DNA of 64,000 nucleotides. It comes from Streptomyces capillispiralis (GTDB lineage: Bacteria > Actinomycetota > Actinomycetes > Streptomycetales > Streptomycetaceae). The DNA is taken from NCBI RefSeq assembly GCF_007829875.1, contig NZ_VIWV01000001.1, forward strand, positions 5,736,501 through 5,800,500. The letters run 5' to 3'. Positions 60,015 through 64,000 of this stretch are shown here, one piece after another (positions within the stretch are counted from its first letter, which is position 1; every line of letters starts with the position of its first letter). The notes beneath the pieces were generated by a model, which did no database searches, was not told the origin of the DNA, and saw only the letters and a list, made by a program, of their open reading frames with translations. The translations under genes were made by a program, and so were the position numbers.

Positions 60015-60890
60015 TCAGTGCACGGAGTGCTCCTCCTGCGGGAACGTTCCGCCGACGACGTCCTCGGCGAACGCCTTCGCCGCCCCGCTCATGACCTGGC
60101 GCAGGTCCGCGTACTGCTTCACGAACTTCGGCACCCGCCCGCCGGTCAGCCCGAGCATGTCGGTCCACACCAGCACCTGGGCGTCGGTCCCCGGCCCCGC
60201 GCCGATCCCGACGGTCGGGATGTGCAGCGTCCGGGTCACCTCGGCGGCCAGCTCGGCCGGCACCAGCTCCAGGACCACCGCGAAGGCGCCCGCGTCCTGC
60301 ACGGCCTTGGCGTCCCGCAGCAGCTGCTGGGCCGCCTCCTCGCCGCGCCCCTGCACCCGGTAGCCCATCGCGTTCACCGACTGCGGCGTCAGCCCGATGT
60401 GGGCCATCACCGGGATCCCGGACTCCACCAGCAGCTCGATCTGCCGGTGCGACCGCTCGCCGCCCTCCAGCTTCACGGCGCCGACACCGGCCTCCTTGAC
60501 CAGCCGGGTCGCCGAGCGCAGCGCCTGCACCGGACCCTCCTGGTAGGAGCCGAACGGCAGGTCGCCCACGATCAGGGCGCGGGAGGTGCCCCGGACGACC
60601 GCGGCGGACAGCATCGTCATCTCGTCGAGGGTGACGGGCACGGTGGTCTCGTACCCGAGGTGGCAGTTGCCCGCGGAGTCGCCGACGAGCATCACCGGGA
60701 TGCCGGCCTCGTCGAACACGGACGCGGTCATCGCGTCGTAGGCGGTGAGCATGGGCCACTTCTCGCCGCGCTCCTTGGCGGCGGCGATGTCGCGGACGGT
60801 GATGCGCCGCGTGCCCTTGCCCCCGTACAGCGCCCTGTTGCCGCCAGAGGGACCCGACGTCCCGGTCTGGGCAGCCGAAAGCTGCGTCAT
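60015..60890 (-). CDS. panB: 3-methyl-2-oxobutanoate hydroxymethyltransferase
   Basis: 291 residues. Typical PanB sequence: MLTAYDAMTASVFDEAGI, MLVGDSAGNCHLGY, VGDLPFGSY, VKLEGG and HIGLTPQSV, including Asp and Glu residues that hold the metal. It makes ketopantoate in pantothenate and CoA synthesis. An N-terminal extension of about 30 residues is usual in actinobacteria. GGGAGA precedes ATG 60,890. Confidence 0.96.
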   Translation of the reverse strand: MTQLSAAQTGTSGPSGGNRALYGGKGTRRITVRDIAAAKERGEKWPMLTAYDAMTASVFDEAGIPVMLVGDSAGNCHLGYETTVPVTLDEMTMLSAAVVRGTSRALIVGDLPFGSYQEGPVQALRSATRLVKEAGVGAVKLEGGERSHRQIELLVESGIPVMAHIGLTPQSVNAMGYRVQGRGEEAAQQLLRDAKAVQDAGAFAVVLELVPAELAAEVTRTLHIPTVGIGAGPGTDAQVLVWTDMLGLTGGRVPKFVKQYADLRQVMSGAAKAFAEDVVGGTFPQEEHSVH

Positions 60891-61059
60891 TGCAACGTCT
60901 CCCAACACGTCATCTCGAGGCGCCCTGACGGCGTCCCCGGACCACGTCCATGGTGGCACCTCGGCCCGGCGAGGGCCAGAGGCCCCCCTGTGAGTTCCGC
61001 CCCGCGCCCGGCCGCGGCCCTCCGGGCAATATCCCGGCAAGGACTCGGCAAAGCACTTC

Positions 61060-61082
61060 CGATACGAGACGGTCTCGTATCG
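61060..61082. promoter_or_regulatory. Perfect 11-1-11 palindromic operator of the MFS gene
   Basis: CGATACGAGAC and its exact reverse complement flank a single G. It ends 20 bp before the ATG of the MFS pump and just ahead of a TACGCT -10-like element (61,091-61,096), so binding would block transcription. The TetR gene at 62,768 is the likely source of the repressor. Confidence 0.92.
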
Positions 61083-61102
61083 AAACTGGCTACGCTGGCC
61101 CC

Positions 61103-62692
61103 ATGACTTCTCCTGCCGCCCCCGCCCGCCGGGTCCCGGAGGCCGTGCACCGGCGCCGCTGGGCGATCCTCGGCGTGCTGATGCTGAGCCTGCTGATCGT
61201 CGTCCTGGACAACTCGATCCTGAACGTCGCGATCAAGACGATCTCCACCCCGGCGCCCACCGGCCTGGGCGCCACCCAGAGCGAGCTGGAGTGGGCGATC
61301 AACTCCTACACGCTCGTCTTCGCGGGCCTGCTGTTCAGCGCGGGGCTGCTGGGGGACCGGCTCGGCCGCAAGAAGGTGCTGATCGGCGGCCTCGTCGTGT
61401 TCGGCGTCGGCTCGGCGCTCGCCGCGTTCTCCGGCTCCCCGGCGGAGCTGATCGCCTTCCGCGCGGTGATGGGTCTGGGCGCCGCCTTCGTCATGCCGGC
61501 CACCCTCGCCGTCCTGATGAACGTCTTCGAGCGCGAGGAGCAGCCCAAGGCCATCGGCATCTGGGCGGGCGGCGTGGGTCTGGCCATCGCCATCGGCCCG
61601 ATCACCGGCGGACTGCTCCTGGACCACTTCTGGTGGGGCTCGGTCTTCCTCGTCAACGTGCCCATCGTCGCCCTCGCCGTCGGCCTGATGCTGTGGCTGG
61701 TCCCCGACTCCCGTGACCCCAGCCCCGGCCGGATCGACCCCGTCGGCGTCGTGCTGTCCGTCACCGGCCTGGTCCTGCTGGTCTACGGCATCATCAAGGG
61801 CGGCCAGCTCGCCGACTTCACCGACGTCACGGTGCTGTCGACCATCGGCGCCGGTCTCGCCGTGCTCGCCGCCTTCGTGTGGGCCGAGAAGCGCAGCGAC
61901 CATCCCTCGATCGACATCTCCTACTTCCGCGACAAGGTCTTCTCCGCCGCGATCGCCGCGATCGCGCTGGTCTTCTTCGCGCTGATGGGCGTCACGTTCT
62001 TCGCGGTGTTCTACACCCAGAGCGTGCGCGGCTACTCGCCGCTGGAGACCGGCCTGCTGATGCTGCCGCTGGCCGTCGCGCAGCTGGTCTTCGCGCCCCG
62101 GGCCCGCCTCCTGGTGGACCGCTTCGGCAACAAGGCCACCACCACCGCAGGACTGGTGGTGCTCGCGGCGACACTGGCCGCGTTCGCCGCGCTGGACGCG
62201 GACACCCCCATCTGGATCCTGGAGGTCGTCTTCTTCCTCATGGGCGCCGGCATGGCGCACGTGATGACCCCGGTCAGCGTCGTCATCATGCAGGCCCTGC
62301 CGCGCGAGAAGGCCGGCTCGGCCTCCGCGCTCAGCAACACCTTCCGCCAGGTCGGCGGCGCCCTCGGCATCGCCGTACTGGGGTCCGTGCTGTCCACCGC
62401 CTACCGCAACGGCATCGAGGACGACCTCGGCGCGCTGCCGCCCGGCGCCCGCCACTCCGCCGGCGAGTCCATCGAGGCGACCCTGGCCGTGGCGGACCGG
62501 CTGGGCGCGCGCGGCGAGGCCCTGGCCGGCCGGGCGAACGACGCGTTCCTGCACGCGATGCACGTCACCGCGCTGTGGGGAGCGGCCGTCGCGGCCCTGT
62601 GCGCGATCGTCGTCGCCGTGTTCCTGCCCGGCCGCGACAGGACGCCCGAAGGGACGGAAGGGGACAAGGAGTTGGTGTCGGCGGGGGACTGA
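61103..62692 (+). CDS. MFS drug efflux transporter, 14-helix DHA2 (EmrB/QacA) type
   Basis: 529 residues with 14 predicted membrane helices. LIVVLDNSILNVA in helix 1 and GDRLGRKKVLI in the 2-3 loop are the DHA2 hallmarks. It uses proton exchange to expel drugs or other hydrophobic compounds. The short leader with -10-like TACGCT 7 nt before the ATG suggests a nearly leaderless message; a perfect palindrome covers the promoter. A TetR regulator follows 75 bp downstream. Confidence 0.94.
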   Translation: MTSPAAPARRVPEAVHRRRWAILGVLMLSLLIVVLDNSILNVAIKTISTPAPTGLGATQSELEWAINSYTLVFAGLLFSAGLLGDRLGRKKVLIGGLVVFGVGSALAAFSGSPAELIAFRAVMGLGAAFVMPATLAVLMNVFEREEQPKAIGIWAGGVGLAIAIGPITGGLLLDHFWWGSVFLVNVPIVALAVGLMLWLVPDSRDPSPGRIDPVGVVLSVTGLVLLVYGIIKGGQLADFTDVTVLSTIGAGLAVLAAFVWAEKRSDHPSIDISYFRDKVFSAAIAAIALVFFALMGVTFFAVFYTQSVRGYSPLETGLLMLPLAVAQLVFAPRARLLVDRFGNKATTTAGLVVLAATLAAFAALDADTPIWILEVVFFLMGAGMAHVMTPVSVVIMQALPREKAGSASALSNTFRQVGGALGIAVLGSVLSTAYRNGIEDDLGALPPGARHSAGESIEATLAVADRLGARGEALAGRANDAFLHAMHVTALWGAAVAALCAIVVAVFLPGRDRTPEGTEGDKELVSAGD

Positions 62693-62767
62693 AAACCCAC
62701 GGGCGGCGGCCCGCCGCCACCGCCCGCCGGGGAGAATCGTCCCAGCCCACCGAAAGGACCCAGCGAC

Positions 62768-63388
62768 GTGAGCCCGGCCGACACCGAACCCCGGCAGGAC
62801 GGCACCGCACGGGGCCGCCCCCGCAGCGAGGCGGTCGAACGCGCCATCATCGAAGGGGTGATGAAGCTCCTGGAGGACGGCGTGCCCCTCGCGGAACTCT
62901 CCATCGAGCGCATCGCCCGCACCGCCGGCGTCGGCAAGGCCACCATCTACCGCCGCTGGAGCGGCAAGGAGGAACTCTTCGTCGACGTCATGCGGGCCGC
63001 CGAGCCCCCGGACCCCCAACTCCCCGGCACCTCCATGCGCGACGACCTCGTCGTCCTGCTGGAGGCCCTGCGCCGGCGCGGACTGGCCGGCCGGACCTCG
63101 GCGATCCTGCACAACGTGCACGCCCAGATGAAGAGCAGCCCGAACCTGTGGGCCGCCTACCACGACACCGTCATCCTGCCGCGCCGCCGGCTCGGCCTGG
63201 ACGTGCTGCGCCGGGGACGGGAGAACGGCGAACTGCGCGCCGACGTCGACCTGGAACTCCTCAACGACATCGTGGTGGGCCCCGTCCTCGTCCGCACCCT
63301 GATGCGCCCCGACGCCGACCTGCCGGACGACCTCGCCGAGCGCGTCGTCGACACCCTCCTCCAGGGCCTGCGCCCCGTCAACGGCTGA
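62768..63388 (+). CDS. TetR-family regulator, probable repressor of the MFS pump
   Basis: 206 residues. N-terminal HTH (LSIERIARTAGVGKATIYRRWSGKEELFVDV) and a C-terminal ligand-binding domain of the TetR_C_11-like type. Located directly after the MFS gene with its GTG start behind GAAAGGAC. The palindrome at 61,060-61,082 is the likely operator. Its half-site shares GAGAC with the operators at 40.3 kb. Confidence 0.92.
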   Translation: MSPADTEPRQDGTARGRPRSEAVERAIIEGVMKLLEDGVPLAELSIERIARTAGVGKATIYRRWSGKEELFVDVMRAAEPPDPQLPGTSMRDDLVVLLEALRRRGLAGRTSAILHNVHAQMKSSPNLWAAYHDTVILPRRRLGLDVLRRGRENGELRADVDLELLNDIVVGPVLVRTLMRPDADLPDDLAERVVDTLLQGLRPVNG

Positions 63389-63572
63389 TCCCCGTGTGCG
63401 CGTTTGGTCACAGAGGGCGCTTTCTCCCCGCCCGTGCGGAACTCCCCGAGCGGCCCCGTACGTCCTCGCCCCCGTACGGCCGTCGAGGGGCGGCAGGAAC
63501 GGAACCGATCATCCCCTAATGTCTTACGGACACAGGGGCGACGGTGTGCACGGCAGGTTGTGAGGCGACGGT

Positions 63573-64000
63573 ATGGCGCAGCAGGCGTACATGACGGAGA
63601 CGGACGGCGGAAGCCCGGGGCCCGAGCCCCGGACCTCCGGGCTTCGGCGCCTGCTCGACCGCCTGGGCCGGGGCTGGCGCGGCGACCGCCGTATCTGGCG
63701 CCGCGGCCTGGTCCTGGCCGCGTTCGCGGCCGTGCTGGCCCTGGTGATGCTGGCCCACTCCCACATCCCGAACGCGATCGGCAACCTGGGCAGCCTGATC
63801 GAGACGTTCCTGCCCTGGCTCGGGCTGTTCGTCCCCGTCCTGCTGCTCCTCGCCCTGCTGCGCAGGTCGGCGACGGCACTGATCGCGACCGTCCTTCCGG
63901 TGGCCGTCTGGCTGAACCTCTTCGGCGGCCTGCTCACCGACAAGACCGCCGGCGGCGGCGACCTGACGGTGGCCACGCACAACGTCAACGCCGACAACCC
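63573..64000 (+). CDS. Endonuclease/exonuclease/phosphatase-family membrane protein, 5' part
   Basis: The frame runs off the window end; 142 residues are visible. After a polar N-terminus come three hydrophobic segments (LVLAAFAAVLALVMLAHS, LPWLGLFVPVLLLLALL and ALIATVLPVAVWLNLFGGLL), then DLTVATHNVNADNP. That last stretch is the first motif (T-x-N-V/L) of the endonuclease/exonuclease/phosphatase fold. Three N-terminal helices before such a domain are common in actinomycete exported phosphatases. ATG 63573 has GAGG upstream; an in-frame ATG at 63,591 is possible. The catalytic part lies beyond the window. Confidence 0.85.
   Translation, partial: MAQQAYMTETDGGSPGPEPRTSGLRRLLDRLGRGWRGDRRIWRRGLVLAAFAAVLALVMLAHSHIPNAIGNLGSLIETFLPWLGLFVPVLLLLALLRRSATALIATVLPVAVWLNLFGGLLTDKTAGGGDLTVATHNVNADN

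Overview
The window is very GC-rich, with strong third-position G/C bias, many GTG starts, frequent 4-nt start/stop overlaps, AfsR/SARP and LuxR regulators, an IdeR/DmdR-type iron box and a CebR-type operator. Together these point to a Streptomyces or close actinomycete chromosome. No rRNA, tRNA, CRISPR array, transposase or integrase was seen. All functions below are read from translated sequence and motif knowledge; no database search was run.

Region 1 (1 to about 20.5 kb, probably extending to about 31.2 kb) is the right part of a hybrid biosynthetic gene cluster. It opens inside an NRPS (end of a C domain, then A-T) whose A domain carries a threonine-like specificity code. Next is a free-standing A-T protein with an almost perfect asparagine code, a ferredoxin-reductase-like flavoprotein and an alpha/beta hydrolase that may be an aminoacyl shuttle or type II thioesterase. 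After these comes a highly reducing type II PKS: a double-hotdog protein, a DsbA-fold isomerase-like protein, a phytoene-desaturase-like flavoprotein, an ACP, four consecutive ketosynthase-fold proteins (two with intact triads, two degenerate), a second ACP, two unequal hotdog dehydratases, a FabG ketoreductase and a YbaK-like deacylase. A DrrAB-type exporter and a LuxR-like regulator follow. Isomerase plus desaturase plus reducing KS/KR/DH set is the logic known for the cinnamoyl (aryl-polyene) acyl group of skyllamycin/WS9326A-type lipopeptides. The product is inferred to be a polyene- or cinnamoyl-capped peptide containing Thr and Asn.

Region 2 (21.3-31.2 kb) holds a polyprenyl diphosphate synthase, an MMPL exporter overlapping a UbiB/ABC1 kinase, an IclR regulator, a malonyl-CoA:ACP transacylase and two more LuxR-like regulators. 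All three LuxR-like proteins share one C-terminal signature, suggesting that the cluster runs to about 31.2 kb. The gaps here contain direct repeats and repeated hairpins. A lower-GC gap of about 0.95 kb (31,207-32,158) marks the probable edge.

Region 3 (32-46 kb) is ordinary accessory and housekeeping chromosome: a frameshifted short-chain dehydrogenase, a Tat-exported PhoD phosphatase, a Gfo/Idh/MocA oxidoreductase under a CebR-like operator, a Bcr/CflA-type MFS pump, serine hydrolases, an Rsm22-like methyltransferase, a TetR regulator with two operators, a glycerophosphodiesterase, a prim-pol-like protein, a lipoprotein and a PhzF protein.

Region 4 (46-50 kb) has a DUF397/XRE pair diverging from an anti-sigma-like ATPase, which is followed by an AAA ATPase overlapping a TOPRIM-like protein, a plausible phage-defence pair. 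Region 5 (50-64 kb) contains iron-regulated heme oxygenase, methionine aminopeptidase, an F420-dependent NADP reductase, an M50 protease, an AfsR-like regulator next to a second DrrAB exporter, panB, and an MFS pump with a perfect palindromic operator followed by its probable TetR repressor. The window ends inside an exonuclease/endonuclease/phosphatase-family membrane protein.
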